NCBI RefSeq assembly: GCF_034190915.1
Contig: NW_026947544.1
Location: 2,826,001-2,890,000, forward strand
Length of the DNA stretch: 64,000 nucleotides
Direction of reading: 5' to 3'
Source of the DNA: Cavia porcellus
Taxonomy: Eukaryota; Chordata; Mammalia; Rodentia; Caviidae
Under the pieces are notes generated by a model. The model saw nothing but the letters and a program-made list of their open reading frames with translations. It was not told where the DNA came from and searched no databases. Position 1 is the stretch's first letter. Each line of letters starts with the position of its first letter. This document shows, in pieces, positions 42,700 to 55,310 of this stretch. A program made the position numbers and the translations under genes.

Positions 42700-43330
42700 T
42701 TGGTTACCTTTTTCTCATTGCTGAAACAAAACTCCTGACTCTCAAAATTAAGGAAAAAAAGGTTTATTTAGGTCTTTGTTTATGGACATTTCAGTCCTTA
42801 ATCAGTTGGCTCTAAGCAGGATTGCATGGCTCTAGGATGACACTTAAAGGTGGCAGCTAGAGCAAAAGGATGAAGAGCAAGCCTCTTTTCCTCCCTTACA
42901 TTGTACAAATGCCAACCACACCCTTTCCAGGGTGGGTGTAATACTAAAAAAACTATGTGCTTTTTCTTGCATAGGATGAGGATATTCACAAAGTAAGGAC
43001 CCTGGGTCCCTGCTCAGTCAGTAGGCTCTAAATTTATTAGCTTGGCACTATGTATCAATTAAACAGCTGTCTTTGCTCTTAGGATATAGGAACTGTTTAG
43101 AACAGGCAGGTTATTGGGCATATGATCTGCAAGGGTGTATTTCCCTCCCTGCCCTGTCCATTCTCTCTCATTCTCTATGGCAGATTAATTTCCTTACCCT
43201 CAGATATTTACAACACCATAGTCACCATGAAAAGACTTAGGTTTCTGAAATATTAAGCCAAAATAAACCTTTCCCTCTTTCAGTTGTAAGCGTTGGGGAT
43301 TTTGCCTGAGTAACAAAGAATATATGATGC
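42700..43330. repeat. LTR-like repeat pieces in both orientations
   Basis: 42706-42770 ('tctcattgctgaaacaaaac...ggtttatttagg') looks like the reverse complement of the stretch at 43255-43325 ('gccaaaataaacctttccctctttcagttg...gcctgagtaacaa'). Both resemble the AATAAA-bearing end of a rodent MaLR-type LTR. The boundaries and the family are uncertain. Confidence 0.4.
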
Positions 43331-44731
43331 TATAAGATAATTAGTAGAAGGCAAGCAAACAAGTAAACAAAAAACAAATTAAAACTGAATATCAAATTTC
43401 TTCCTGGTGAATTTATTTTGTACAAGCACTGTTAATTATTTTTACTTTCTATTGGGTTTTGACCTAGATTCCTGATCTCCCAAATGAGTGTATGGTGGAG
43501 GCTTAATTAAAAGAAATAAATTGTATGATTTTTAGGGCTCCAGGATTAAGCTTGAGACTTTAAGAGTTAAGACAAAAGATTTTCTGTATCAGTCCACTTA
43601 TATTAGGACCAAGGATAAAGGGCAGAGAAACTGAGGAAAGTGCAGGCAATGAGCAGGACCTTGTGAGTCACTTCAAGAATGTCTCCAAGTCATGAATCAA
43701 GTCTATTTAGTAGCACTGTCTTATCATGAAGACATGGTAGAAGTGAGACTGTAGGAATAATCTTTTTAGCTGTAGTCTCTAGCTAGTTAATTTGGGTTAG
43801 AGCCAGAGTGTCTGCAGATGTGGCCTTATCTTACCCTTTGAGGTATCTCTGGCCTCACAGGCCACTATAGGCCTCAGCCAGGACCAGTGATTTATAGAGG
43901 TTCAATTACTATGAATCAAACTCCCTTTGCCAGGCAAGGGGCCGAGACCTAGGACAGACTCACTGATAAACATAGAGAGCCAATTAGTAAAATTTAAATT
44001 CTTCTCAGAACTGCTTCCTAGTGGTCACCAACAACTTTCTTTGAGTTTGATAAAACATGTAGGCTACCTGTTCAATACTTTTTCTGCTTTTGCAAACAGA
44101 AGTAATAATTACTGCACTTTGGTATTTCATCCTATAATGGGTTTTTTATGTACCTCTAGCAGAACTGCAACTCAGTGGCAAAGCAGTTATTGTTTTCAAC
44201 ACACGCTAAACTGTCTTTATGGTGTGTTGGGCAACTGCAAATTTCTTTTAGCTCCCATTGATACTTAGCAGCATGAATAGTGATTGCTCAGTTATGGTAG
44301 TCCCTATATTGATTTATGCTTATTGGTCTGTGGACATTTCAGGGTTATCATTTAGCTCCTCTCAATTTCCTTGGAGCTCATGGTTATGCAGCTCCTCTGA
44401 GTTTAGACCACAGCTCATGGTTTTCAGCAATTCTTTATTGGTGACTATGGGTTATTTCGGTAGTGCTAGTATAAAGTTAGATATATACACTGCATCTCTG
44501 AGGTGTGGCGAATGGCCAATCTATCTACTCAGGTAAATTTCTGAGGAAATTCAGGAGGTGAAAAGAAATTAAGTTAATTATTTCTATATTGTTGATGATC
44601 CTAGGAGCCTCCATAGAGAGACATGGCAATAGAGGAGAAGAGCAAATGAGGAGGGATGAGGGTACCAGGAGGATGCACCGGCTGGCAATGAGTGTAAAGG
44701 GTTCATTTTTCTAGCAGGACACAGAAATTGG
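43331..44731. other. Unassigned DNA
   Basis: 1.4 kb of slightly less AT-rich sequence. Two open stretches of 113 and 92 codons (43927-44268 and 44258-44536) show no domain, no codon signature and no splice context that I trust, so I do not call them genes. Confidence 0.4.
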
Positions 44732-44744
44732 CCTGGAGACATCT

Positions 44745-45259
44745 CTTTTTTTTTTTTTTTTTTCAGTCATATACCTATGAATCTTTTTTTTTTTTTTAAG
44801 GAGAAAAAGAAAAAAAAAAGTGAAAGGGTACAAGTTATACAGATTTACAGAAGAAAAAAATGAACAGTAGGAAATCACTAGTTAATGGATTACATATTGC
44901 CATCTTAAAAATAATTGTTCAAGTCACAAAATTAAAGCTTGTAGAGTGGACATTCCAACAATGATACTGCAAACAGTTCTGTTCAATGATCCAATAAAAC
45001 TCTGTGATATCATTTTCTATCTTATACACTTAAATATACATGCAGTTATATAGTTTAGAGCACTTTCTTTTCCTCTCTTTTGTACAATGACTATTACACA
45101 TTTTGGGTTTCATTGCTCCCACGGTTCTTATTGCTTTTTTGGAAGAGAGTAAAACCAAATGAGACATAACAGGACAGAATTGGTCAAGTCAAAAGGGTGG
45201 ACATAATAGATAATATAAAAACATAATACAAGGTGATCATCAATGGTTACCATAATGCC
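44745..45259 (-). mobile_element. 5'-truncated L1 (3' UTR only) with 13-bp target duplication
   Basis: CCTGGAGACATCT stands on both sides (44732-44744 and 45260-45272). The insert starts with a T run, then 20 bases of unrelated text, a second T run, and about 470 bases of reverse L1 3' UTR ('cagtaggaaatcactagttaatggattacatattg'). It is a classical short L1 insertion. The text between the two T runs may be a 3' transduction. Confidence 0.93.
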
Positions 45260-45272
45260 CCTGGAGACATCT

Positions 45273-45690
45273 TTGAGAGGGACTGGCTGAGATTAGAACT
45301 CACATCTGGAGCTGGCTCCATCTAGTGGCTAACAGCAAGGATCAGACTGTCATCAGTTGTCTGGAAAGTACTATGGTCAGTTGCTCAGCCCCTGCTACTG
45401 GTTTCAACCATAAATTGCAGGGTTGATGAGATTATCCATTATCCCATCAAAAAGCTACTGCTGGCTTGCTGGGATAGATTGAAATGAATACTGATTCTGT
45501 ATCTACAGATTATCTATCATTCAAAGTAGAGACAAATCTGGAAAACCTAGAAGCATGATTTTTCTTTTCTTTATCCCTCAATTGCTCTCTCATATGTTTT
45601 TCTTTTCTTTTTTTGTCTCCTTCATTGTTTGATTGTGTTTTGTATGAGTGTGAAGGTGGTTTCTAGTCTTCATGGTTGTGTTTTTTTATT
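45273..45690. other. Unassigned DNA
   Basis: About 400 bases between two L1 pieces. T-rich toward the right. No gene seen. Confidence 0.4.
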
Positions 45691-45916
45691 GTTTATATTT
45701 TATGTTAAAATGAAAAAAAATAAAAGAATACATAATTTCAAAACAAAGTGGAAAACTAACACTAGTTAATATATTGCATTTTGTTACCTTTGAGGTAGTT
45801 CAGATTACAAGGTTTACTCATAAAAATGACCAAACATCTTAACAAAAAAGCACAAACTTTTTAATGAATTAACAAAGACTAGTAGTATAGATCTCTATTT
45901 TGTACCTACATATGTG

Positions 45917-45964
<48 letters not shown>

Positions 45965-46040
45965 TATTTTGTACCTATATACTTATATATTTGTACACAC
46001 ACACAAACACACACACACATATATATACATACATACATGT
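45917..46040. repeat. (TA)n and (CA)n simple repeats
   Basis: An uninterrupted TA tract of about 44 bases (45917-45960) is followed, after a short spacer, by CA-rich and then TACA-type repeats (45993-46040). Likely length-variable. Confidence 0.95.
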
Positions 46041-47410
46041 GTATGTATCAGTACTATATATTATGTATATACTTTCCCCTTTTTTCTGTACTGTTTTTCT
46101 ATTCCAGTTGTACTTTTCTTTTGAGCACTTTATTTCTCTTTCATTTTCCAATACTTATTATAAATTTTGGATTTCATTTTCTCTTCCACTTTTTTGTTCT
46201 GGAGAGACCACATATTTACACAATGAAGTCTAACTTACTTCACTAATGAGTGTGATTTCAAATTGTATACCTTTACTTGTAAAAGTCTCAAGTTTATCCT
46301 TCTTTACATCTGAGTAATACCCCATTATATTATAATACCACATCTTTTTATCCATTCTTTAGTTGATGGGTATTTGGTTTTTTTCCAATACTTACCTAAT
46401 ATAAACTTTGCTGCTATAAACACGGGTGCACATATGTCATGATGGCATGGTATTTTCAGTTATCCTGGTAAAAGAAGGGGATTAGCTTGATTGAATGGGA
46501 CTTAGAGCCCTAGTTTTTTGAAGAATCTCCATATTGAGTTCCACATATTGCACAAGTCTACACTTCTGCCAACAGTAGAGAAGGGTTCATTTTCCCCTAC
46601 AGTTCCTCCAGCATTTATTATTGTTTGGTTTTATGATGATAATCATTGTTATGGAGTAAAATGGAAACTCAGTGTTGTTTAATTTACATCTCTCAAATGA
46701 CCACTGATGCTGAACATTTCCTCAGTATTTATTTGAAATTTATATTTATTCCTTTGAGAAGTGCTTATTTGAATTTTATCTGTGTTTTGAGGGACAACTG
46801 GCTGAAATATTTCCCAAACTATGGATTTATTTTTCATCCTGTTGGTGACTTATTTTGATGTGCAAAGATTTTTTAATAGGATAAGATCCCAATTGTTGAT
46901 TGTTTGGACTACTTCCCAAGCAATTTGTGTGTTATTCAAGAACTCTCTGGCTACCTCCTATCTCTTCAAGATTTCTACTTAGGTTGTTTTATAGTAAATT
47001 TAGTATGTTCTGGCTAATATTTTTAGGAATACAAAGTGGTATTATAGTAACACTTGCCTCCAGGAATTAGGCAGAATTGCTTCCCTCTCAATTTCATCAA
47101 AAAATTTGCAGAGTACTGGTGTTGAATCTTCTCTAAATTACTCTCTCCTCTCTATTTGTTCTGGCTAACATTTTCAGGAATACATAGTGGAAGTCTTTGT
47201 CTTCTTCCCACTTTTATAATGAAAGCTGGCAAGTTTTGTGTGGCTGGCTGTTGATTTGTTATAGATAGCTCTTATCAGATTGAGCTACAGCATAGCAATT
47301 CAGTTTTCTGTGGATTTTCATAACAAATGAATGTCAAATTTTGCCAAAAGTTTTTCTGCATCCATTGAAATGATCACATGATTTTTGTCATTGATTTTGT
47401 TAATATGATG

Positions 47411-47496
47411 TATTTTTTTTTCTTACTGTGGGTCATACTCACAACCTCGCACTTGCTAGGCAGGGGTTTAGGCCAAAGAGCTAAGTCCCTGGTCCT
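47411..47496 (-). mobile_element. ID-type SINE, reverse orientation
   Basis: A T run, then 'cacaacctcgcacttgctaggcaggggtttaggcc' and 'agagctaagtccctgg': reverse complement of the B box, anticodon stem and A box of an ID element. It sits inside L1-G, between two adjacent ORF2 segments. Confidence 0.85.
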
Positions 47497-48704
47497 AATA
47501 TGATTTATTATGTTTATTGATTTGCATACCTTGAACTATCTCTGCATTCCTGGCAAAAACTCCACTGTTATGGTGTATAATTTTCTTGATGATTTGAATT
47601 TTTGAGTTCTTGATGATTGATGTTTGTGAGGAAGATTGGGCTGTCATTCTGCTTTCTGGTTGTGTCTTTGTCTGGATTTGATATCATAGTAAAATTTGCC
47701 TCCAAGAGTGAGTTAGGAAGAATTGCTTCCCTCTCAATTTAATCAAAGAGTTTGAGGAGTATTGGTGTTAGATCTTCTCTAAAGAATTCAGCATGTATCC
47801 ATCAGAACACTAGTTTTCCTTTGTTGGTAAGTTTTTAATTATGGTTTCAATCTCAGTAACTGATACATTATTACATTTTTTGTATCTTTTTGGCTCAGCT
47901 TTGATCGTTTAATCTTTTCTAGGAATTTGCCCCTTTCTTTTGTGTTTTACTCCTGTGAAAGTAAAGATTTTCAAAGTAGACATTGAATATCTTCTGAATT
48001 TACACAAGATATGTAGAATTTAACACTTTTCATTTTTTATTGCATGACTATAAAATTTCCATTACATTTCTTGGTAAAGTTGATAGCAATTTTGTCTGCT
48101 TTTGCAAATAGCCAACATTTTAAACTAATTTGTTCTTTATATTATTTTCTTAGTCTCAATTGCATTAATTTATGCTCTATATTTATAATTTCCTTCCTTC
48201 TATGAACTTTGGTCTGGACCTGCCTTTTTTCTAGAAGTTTGTAGAACTAGGTTGTTTATTTGTGCTCATTTTGTTTTCCTGATGTGAGAAATTGTTGCTA
48301 TCTATTTTCCTACTAGGATTGTTTTCAATGTATCTTACTGTTTCTGGCATGTTATATGCATTTTCATTGGAATTTAGATGATTTTTAACTTCTTTAGTTT
48401 TATCAGTGAGGAGTTTGTTGTTTGGGAGTTTGTTATTTAATTTCCATGCTTTTGTGTAGTTTTCTCAGTTTATTTTCCAATTTCAGTGCACCACTGTCAG
48501 ATAATATGTAAGGGATTATGTAATTCCTTTGCCTATACTTAAGCATGTTCAATGGATTAGTATATGGTCCATTTTAGAGAATCTCCTATTTGCAGCAAAG
48601 AAGAATGTGCATCCTTATATTTTTGGTTGGAACACTTTAAAATCCTCTAAAAATATCAATTTACTCATGGATTTGATTCTATTCAGAATCTCAGTGGATA
48701 AGGG

Positions 48705-49395
48705 AGGGAATGGGTGGCCTTTCCAGTGTGCTGGATAAGCATGGTGGGCCCTGGGTGGACCTGCAGTGGCCTCCCCACTCATGGCAGTGCTTGGTGGACT
48801 CTGGAGTTCTGAGCAGGCAAGCAGGTACCATTGGATCCAGAGGCTGGGTCACCTGGTGTAAGTGCCCTGTGCACCTTCCCCAAGTCCAACCAGTTTGGGA
48901 CCCTCACTCAGCCCCAGAGAAGGAACTTTGTAGCTTCCCAGTGCACTGGACCAGTTTGGCAGGTGCTGAGTGGGCCTGAAGTGCTCCTGGCAGTTCTTGG
49001 TGGATTCTGGAGTTCTGAGTAGGTAAGCAGGTGCCACTTGATCCAGAGGCTGGGTGGCCTGGCTTAAGTGCCCCATGCACTTCACACTGAGATCAACTAG
49101 TTTGGGACCCTCACTCAGTCCTGGAGAAGGACTTTTGTGGTTTCTGGGTGTTTCTGGACTAGCTTGGTGGGTCCTGGGCAGGCCTGCAGTGGCCTCCCAC
49201 TACAGGCTGTGGTTGCAGGACACTGGAATTCTGGATGAGCAGGCACCATCAGATCTGGGCACTGGGCATGGGCCGGCATGCCTCACCCCCAGTGACCCTC
49301 TCTCAACCCAGCTGGGTGGCCAGAGTCCCAGGAGCTGAAGGCATAGAAGAGGATCACCAACAGACCTTGGGGGAAGCCTTGGAATAACACTTGAA
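48705..49395 (+). repeat. L1-D 5' UTR with about 206-220-bp imperfect tandem units
   Basis: A GAGCAGGCA/GAGTAGGTA anchor recurs at 48811, 49017 and 49237 (spacings 206 and 220). It is surrounded by shared text such as 'tggagttctgag', 'tggatccagaggctgggt' and 'agtttgggaccctcactcag'. This is a promoter array of a type unrelated by eye to the 260-bp monomers. Open stretches inside it are by-products of GC content. Confidence 0.8.
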
Positions 49396-49413
49396 ACACA
49401 AAAATATAGTAAA

Positions 49414-50450
49414 ATGACAAAATGAAAGACCAAATTACAATCTCAAACCTCCAGCCCATCTCAAGAAACCTTAGGAGCAATGGACATAGAAGAAAAAATA
49501 TGCCATACAGCTGAAATATTGGACATAATAGCAACTGAAATAAAGAAGCAACTCCATGAAGTTTTAAAGGAATGCAAACTAGAAATAACCTCCCAGGTAA
49601 TGGAAGAAATTACATAAAAAAAGAAGGAGATACTGAACATATCTAAGGAAGACACAGTTAAAAGTTGGAGAAACTAAACAAAAAGATAGAATTCCTGGAT
49701 CAGCAAAATAAGAATCAAACATAATACATAAAGTAGATGCACAGAGTTATGCAGGAAATAAAAAATTCCATTGAAAGCTGTAAAAACTGCCTCAATGAAA
49801 GTGAAGATAAAATTTCGGACCTCAAAGATAAAACTACAGCTAATGAACAGGAAAGGAAAAATCTTTTAAAAATAACAAGGAATAGAGAAATAACAATTCA
49901 ACAACTAAAAGATGATGCAAAAAAACAAGATTGATAGGGATTAATGAAAAAGAAGGGGACAACATAAAGGATGTCAAGAGGATATTTAGAGAAGTAATAG
50001 CTGAAAATTTCCCAAACATCAGATTGGAAACAGACATCAGGATCAGTGAAGCATATAGAACTCCAAATAGTCATAACCAAGATACACCTACACCCAGACA
50101 TATAATAATCACCATCCGATAAATCCAGCAGAAGAGTAGAATATTAAAAGCTGTCAAAGAGAAAAGACAGATCACCTAAAAAGGAAAATCTACCAGAATC
50201 ACAGCTGACTTCTCAGCACAAACAATAAAGCCTCAAAGAGCATGGAGTGAAATATTCCAGATCCTAAAGCAAAATGATTTCCAACCTAGACTGAAGTACC
50301 CTGAAAAACTGTCCTTCAGAATCAATAGAGAAATAAGATACTTCCATGACAAAGAACAGCTGAAGAACTTTATGATCACCAAGCTAAACCTGCAAAGAAT
50401 ATTGAAAGACAGTTTAGATGCACTTAGGAAAAAAACCACAAATTAAAAAA
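49414..50450 (+). pseudogene. L1-D ORF1 (broken)
   Basis: ATG ACA AAA is followed directly by TGA. Recognisable ORF1 text continues in several frames: coiled-coil part 49737-49934 ('SEDKISDLKDKTTANEQERK') and RRM start 49931-50122 ('MIGINEKEGDNIKDVKRIFREVIAENFPN'). Several small indels separate them. Confidence 0.85.
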
Positions 50451-50491
50451 ACAACACAAAGCACACAATTTAAAAGAATGGAAAGAAAAAG

Positions 50492-53400
50492 ATGAACAGC
50501 AGAAAGATAACATGTCAACCATTCACCAACATATAACAGTTATAACCATTAATATAAATGGTCTCAATGCACCAATTAAAAGAAACAGACTGGCAGAATG
50601 GATCAAGAAACAAAATCCAACCATATGCTGTCTATAAGAAACCCATCTAACCCAAAAGGATACTCACAGACTGGATGTCAAAGGATGGAAAACACTACTA
50701 CATGCAACAGGCACCCCGCAAAAAGGTGGGAGTAGCTATTCTGTTTGCAGGCAATGCAAACTTTAAACCAGTAATGATCAGAAGAGATAAAAAAGGTCAT
50801 TATATACTAGTTAGGGGAAAACTTCCAGAGGAAGAGATAAATGTTATATATAAATATTATATATATTATATATATATAATATATATATATAAAATTCCTG
50901 AGCAACCAGCTATATGAAAAAGTACTAACAGAAATGAAAAAACAAAGTAGCAGTAACACAATTATAACACAAAACCTTAACACACCATTGCCACAAAGGG
51001 AAGATAAACCAAACAGATAATCAGCAAAGAAAGAACTGAACTGAAAGAACAGAACAGCAAAGAAAGAATCATACCTGTGAGCAAATGGGTTTGATAGACA
51101 ATATACAGAGTATTCCACCCAACAACAACAGAATACACATTCTTCTCAGCAGTACATGGATCATTCTCTAAAATAGACCATATATTAGCTCACAGAACAT
51201 ATTTAAACAAATGCAAAAGAGTTGAAATCATCCCTTGCATGTTATTGGATCATAGCGCTCTGAAATTAGAAATTAATGATAAAAGATACTGCAAAAATCC
51301 CGCAAACACAGGGAAACTGAATAACACACTCTTGAGTAATCAGTGGGTCACAGAAGAAATTAATGAAAAAATTAAACAATACCTACAAGAAAATGAAAAT
51401 GCAAATACAACTTTCAGGAATTAGGGGGATGCAATGATAGCCATCCTCAGAGGAAAATTTATTGCACTGAGTTCCCACATCAGGAAAACAGAACGAATAC
51501 AAACAACTATCTTGATGCTACAACAGAAACAGCTAGAAAAAGAAGAGCAAGTCAAGGCCAAAGCCAAAAGAAGAGAGAAAATTATAAAAATCAGAGCAGA
51601 AATCAATGCAATAGAGACTAAGAAAACAATACAAGGAATCAATGAATCAAAGAGTTGGTTCTTTGAAAGAATAAATAAAATCGATAAGCCCCTAGTCAAA
51701 CTTATTTAAAAAAGGGAAGAAAAGGCTCAAATTCATGCAATAAGGAATGAAAAAGGTGAAATCAGTACAGACCCAATAGAAATACAGATGATCATCAACA
51801 CCTCTTTCCAAAACCTCTAATCTCAAAAGTTTGATAACACAGAAGAAATAGACAGATTCTTAGAAATGTATGAAGTACCAAAGCTAGATCAAGAGGATGT
51901 AAAACTGTTGAATAACCCAATTTCTATTCTTGAAATAAAAAATGTAATTAAGTCATTACTTACAAAGAGGAGCCAAGACCCAGAAGGATTCACTGCAGAA
52001 TTCTACAAGAAATACAAAAAAGACCTAATGCCAACACTCCTCAAACTATCCAATGAAATTGAAAGGGAAACAATCCTCCCTAAGTCATTCCTGGAAGCAA
52101 ATATTACTCTAGTACCAAAACCTGAGAAAGACCAAAGTAAAAAAGAGAACTATAGACTGATCTCCCTAATGAACACAGATACAAAAATCCTCAATAAAAT
52201 ATTGGCAAACAGGATGCAGCAAATCATCAAGAAGATTATACACCATGACCAAGTGGATTCATTCCAGGAATGCAAGGATGGTTCAACATACTTAAAACAA
52301 TAAATGTAATCCACCATATCAATAAAGCCAAAAGTAAGAATCACATGATCCTTTCTGTAGATGCAGAAAAAGCCTTTGATAAGCTCCAAAATTTATTCAT
52401 GATGAGAACTTTACAGAAAATTGGAATAGATGGTCTTTACCTCAATATAACAAATACCATTTATGACAAACCAACAGCCCACATCCTACTAAATGGCCAA
52501 AAATTGAAAGCCTTTACTTTAAAATCAGGCACAAGAAAAGGATGTTCTTTATCACCACTCCTATTTAATATAGTACTGGAAATACTAGCCAGCGCAATTA
52601 GACAAGAGAGAGAAATAAAAGGGGTAAAGATAGGAAAAGAAGAAGTTAAATTGTCATTGTTTGCAGATGACATGATATTGTACATAGAAGATGCCCTAAA
52701 CTCCATTGAAAGACTCTTAGATACAATAAATAAATTCAGTAATGTGGCTGGATACAAAATCAATACTCAGAAATCAATAGCATTCCTATACACGAACAAC
52801 AAAATCACAGAGAGGGAAATAAGAGAAACTACACTCTTCACATTAGCAAGAAAAAAAATGAAATATTTAGGAATTACTCTTTTGAAAGAAGTGAAAGACC
52901 TATACAGTGAAAATTATAATACACTAAAAAAAAAAAAACAAATTGAATATGATCTCAGAAAGTGGAAAGACATCCCATGCTCATGGATAGGAAGAACAAA
53001 CATTGTGAAATGGCCATTTTCCCAAAACTGGTATACAGATTCAATGCAATCCCAGTAAAAATACCATCAACATATCTTATGAATCTAGATAAATCACTCC
53101 TAAAATTCATCTGGAACCAGAAGAGACCTAGAATAGCAAAGGCAATTCTAAGCAGCAAAGGCAAGGCAGGAAACATCACAATCCCTGACTTGAAGTTATA
53201 CTACAAAGCAACAGTAGTAAAATCAACATGGTATTGGAATCAAAACAGAGCCGAAGATCAGTGGAATAGATTAGAAGATACAACCACAGCTACAAACACA
53301 CTCAACCACCTTATCTTAGATAAAGGATCCAAGCAGGTTCACTGGAAGAATGACAGTCTCTTCAATAAATGATGCTGGAAAAACTGGCTCTCCATTTGCT

Positions 53401-54290
53401 AAAAACTAAAGCTAGACCCATGTCTATCACCATGTACTAAATTAAAATCTAAATGGGTCAAAGATCTGAATTTTAAAACAGAAACACTAAATCTATTGGA
53501 AGACAAATTGGGTAGAAACCTTGGAGACAGAGGAGTAGGTAGAGAATTCATGAACAGGACTCAAACCGCATGGGAAATACTTCCCAGAATCAATAACTGG
53601 GACCGCTTCTTATTAAAAAGTTTCTGCATGTCAAAAGAAATCTCTAGCATAGTGAAAAGAAAACCCACAAACTGGAAAAAGATTTTAGTGAACTCTCCTC
53701 AGACAAGGGACTCTTGTCTAAAACATATAAAGAATTAAAAGAACTCAGATGCCCAAAATTCAAACATCCAATCCAAAAATGGGCATCTGAGATGAATACG
53801 CACTTCTCAGCAGAAGAAACACAAATGGCAAATAAATACATGAAAAAATGTTCATCATCATTGGTCATTAGAGAAATGCAAATAAAAACCACATTGAGAT
53901 ATCATCTCACTCCTGAAAGAATGGCCAGGATCATGAAAACTAGCAACAACAAATACTGGAGAGGCTGTGGGGAAAAAGGAACTCTCCTGCACTGTTGGTG
54001 GGAGTGTAGACTGGTACAGCATTTGTGGAGGCCAGTCTGGAGATTTCTCAAAAAGCTGGGATTGGAAGTCCCATTTATTGCAGCTATTCCACTTCTAGGC
54101 ATATTCCCAGAAGAAGTGAAAGCATCATACCACAGTGATATATGTGCACCTATGTTTATAGCTGCACAATTTGTAATAGCCAGATCTTGGAAACAACCCA
54201 AGTGTCCATCAACTGAGGAATGGTTAAAAAAGTTGTGGTATTTCAATGCAATGGAGTATTATTCAGCTATAAAGAAGAATTTATAAATTT
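50492..54290 (+). pseudogene. L1-D ORF2 (broken)
   Basis: Endonuclease text from 50492 carries an early stop (CAA to TAA in the catalytic-Glu region near 50636) and an AT-rich insertion at 50843-50891. RT pieces follow: 51434-51709, 51866-52303 ('[19 protein letters not shown]' altered), and 52270-53058 with FADD intact ('LFADDMILY'). The C-terminal pieces at 52962-53372 and 53714-54286 end with the Cys-rich motif '[20 protein letters not shown]'. At least six frame breaks. Confidence 0.88.
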
Positions 54291-54795
54291 ATTGATAAAT
54301 ATCAGTGAAGGAAATTTTGGGTTTTATTACTCTTTAGTTCTTATTACTTTTTTTGGAAGAGAATAAAGTCAAATATGGCAAAACAAAGCTGTCAGTAAAA
54401 ACCTAGGATAGACATAGCACATGATGTAAAACAGAGTACAAGGTTATCCACAAATATTGTAAATCAGTAAATTTTCTTGTAAAAAAGAGAGGGAAAAAAG
54501 TGCTCTAAAGGATACAACAGCAAGTGTGTTTAGGGGTGGTAAATAGCTGACTATATTAATGTTTTTGTTTAGATCATTGAACACAACTGTTTGCAGTTTC
54601 ACTGTTCAAATGTCCACTTTGTATGCTTTGATACTGTGATTTGAGCAACCATCTCTAAGATGATAATATGTAATCTATTATCTGGTGCTTTCTTACTGTT
54701 TCTTTTTTCTAGTTCTTTATTACTTGCACCCTTACACTGCTTTGTTTTGTTTTGTTTTTTCTCTTTTTCCTTTTAAATAAAATTAAAAAAAAGAA
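54291..54795 (+). repeat. L1-D 3' UTR with an inverted inner segment
   Basis: 54313-54470 reads in the minus-strand L1 sense ('gttcttattacttttttt', 'caaatatggcaaaacaaagctgtcag', as at 22760-22820). From about 54475 to 54795 the text is plus-sense 3' UTR ending A-rich ('tttgttttgttttttctctttttcc...aaataaaatt'). Confidence 0.8.
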
Positions 54796-54809
54796 CGGGT
54801 ACAGAATAG

Positions 54810-55310
54810 CGGAGGTTGGTCCTGCTGCTGCCTCTCCAGCCTGGGGCCCATACTATGACCCCTGGGGACTGGAAGGTGCACATCCAGCTGAGTGGAGGCA
54901 GGCCCTCTGCCGCCTCTCCTGCCCAGGGCCCAACTACCACCACTGGGGACTGGAACGTGAGCGTCCAGCCGAGCAGAGGCCAGCCCTGCTGCCACCTCTC
55001 CCACCTGGGGACCATACTATGACCGCTGGGGACTGGAAGGTGCGCATCCAGCTGAACAGAGGGTGGACCAGCGGCCGCATCTCCCACCCAGGGCCCAAAC
55101 TAACGCCGCTGTGGACTGGAAGGTGCACATCCAGCCAAGTGGCTGCTGCCTCTCCCGCCCAGGGGCCAACTACCACCGTTGGGGACCGGAAGGTTAGAGT
55201 CCAGCCTAGCGGAGGCCTGCCCTGCTGCAGCCTGTCCTGCCCGGGGCCCATACTACAACCGCTGGGGCCTGGAAGGTGCGCATCCAGCTGAGCGGAGGGA
55301 ATTCTGGTCC
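54810..55310 (+). repeat. L1-E promoter array: about 82-bp tandem units
   Basis: GGGGACTGGAAGGTG-like anchors occur near 54863, 54944, 55028, 55110, 55181 and 55264 (spacings about 81, 84, 82, 71, 83). Each has 'catccagc' after it and 'gcccagggcccaac' or 'ctggggcccatac' before it. Six units, GC-rich, directly upstream of ORF1. A third distinct L1 promoter type in this window. Confidence 0.9.

Larger units (their letters stand above)
45700..48700 (-). mobile_element. Older LINE-1 copy L1-G (3' UTR and most of ORF2)
   Basis: The 3' UTR (45700-46230) contains the (TA)n and CA-rich tracts. The ORF2 end begins near 46240 and older but clear RT and endonuclease text follows to about 48690: 'tctgcatccattgaaatgatcacatgattt', 'tgcttccctctcaattt' and 'tttgttttcctgatgtgagaa' are the same anchors as in L1-A/B/C. 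Gaps, a duplicated RT segment (about 47030-47120 and 47690-47770) and an ID SINE interrupt it. No useful frame remains. Confidence 0.8.
48701..54795 (+). mobile_element. LINE-1 copy L1-D, full length but rearranged
   Basis: GC-rich 5' UTR with imperfect tandem units (48705-49395), ORF1 remains (49414-50450), ORF2 remains (50492-54290), then a 3' UTR partly in the wrong orientation and an A-rich end (54765-54795). It abuts L1-G on the left and L1-E on the right. More decayed than L1-C and L1-F. Confidence 0.85.

Noticed and set aside
43927..44536. Two overlapping 113- and 92-codon frames as a possible host gene
   Set aside because: No domain, no splice sites of note, no repeat explanation either. 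The length is expected by chance in 64 kb on six frames.
45900..46246. Frames of 74-110 codons over the TA/CA tracts
   Set aside because: Dinucleotide repeats read as Tyr-Ile or Thr-His runs. Low complexity.
48710..49338. Frames of 63-94 codons before L1-D ORF1
   Set aside because: 5' UTR repeats. Low coding evidence and both strands open.
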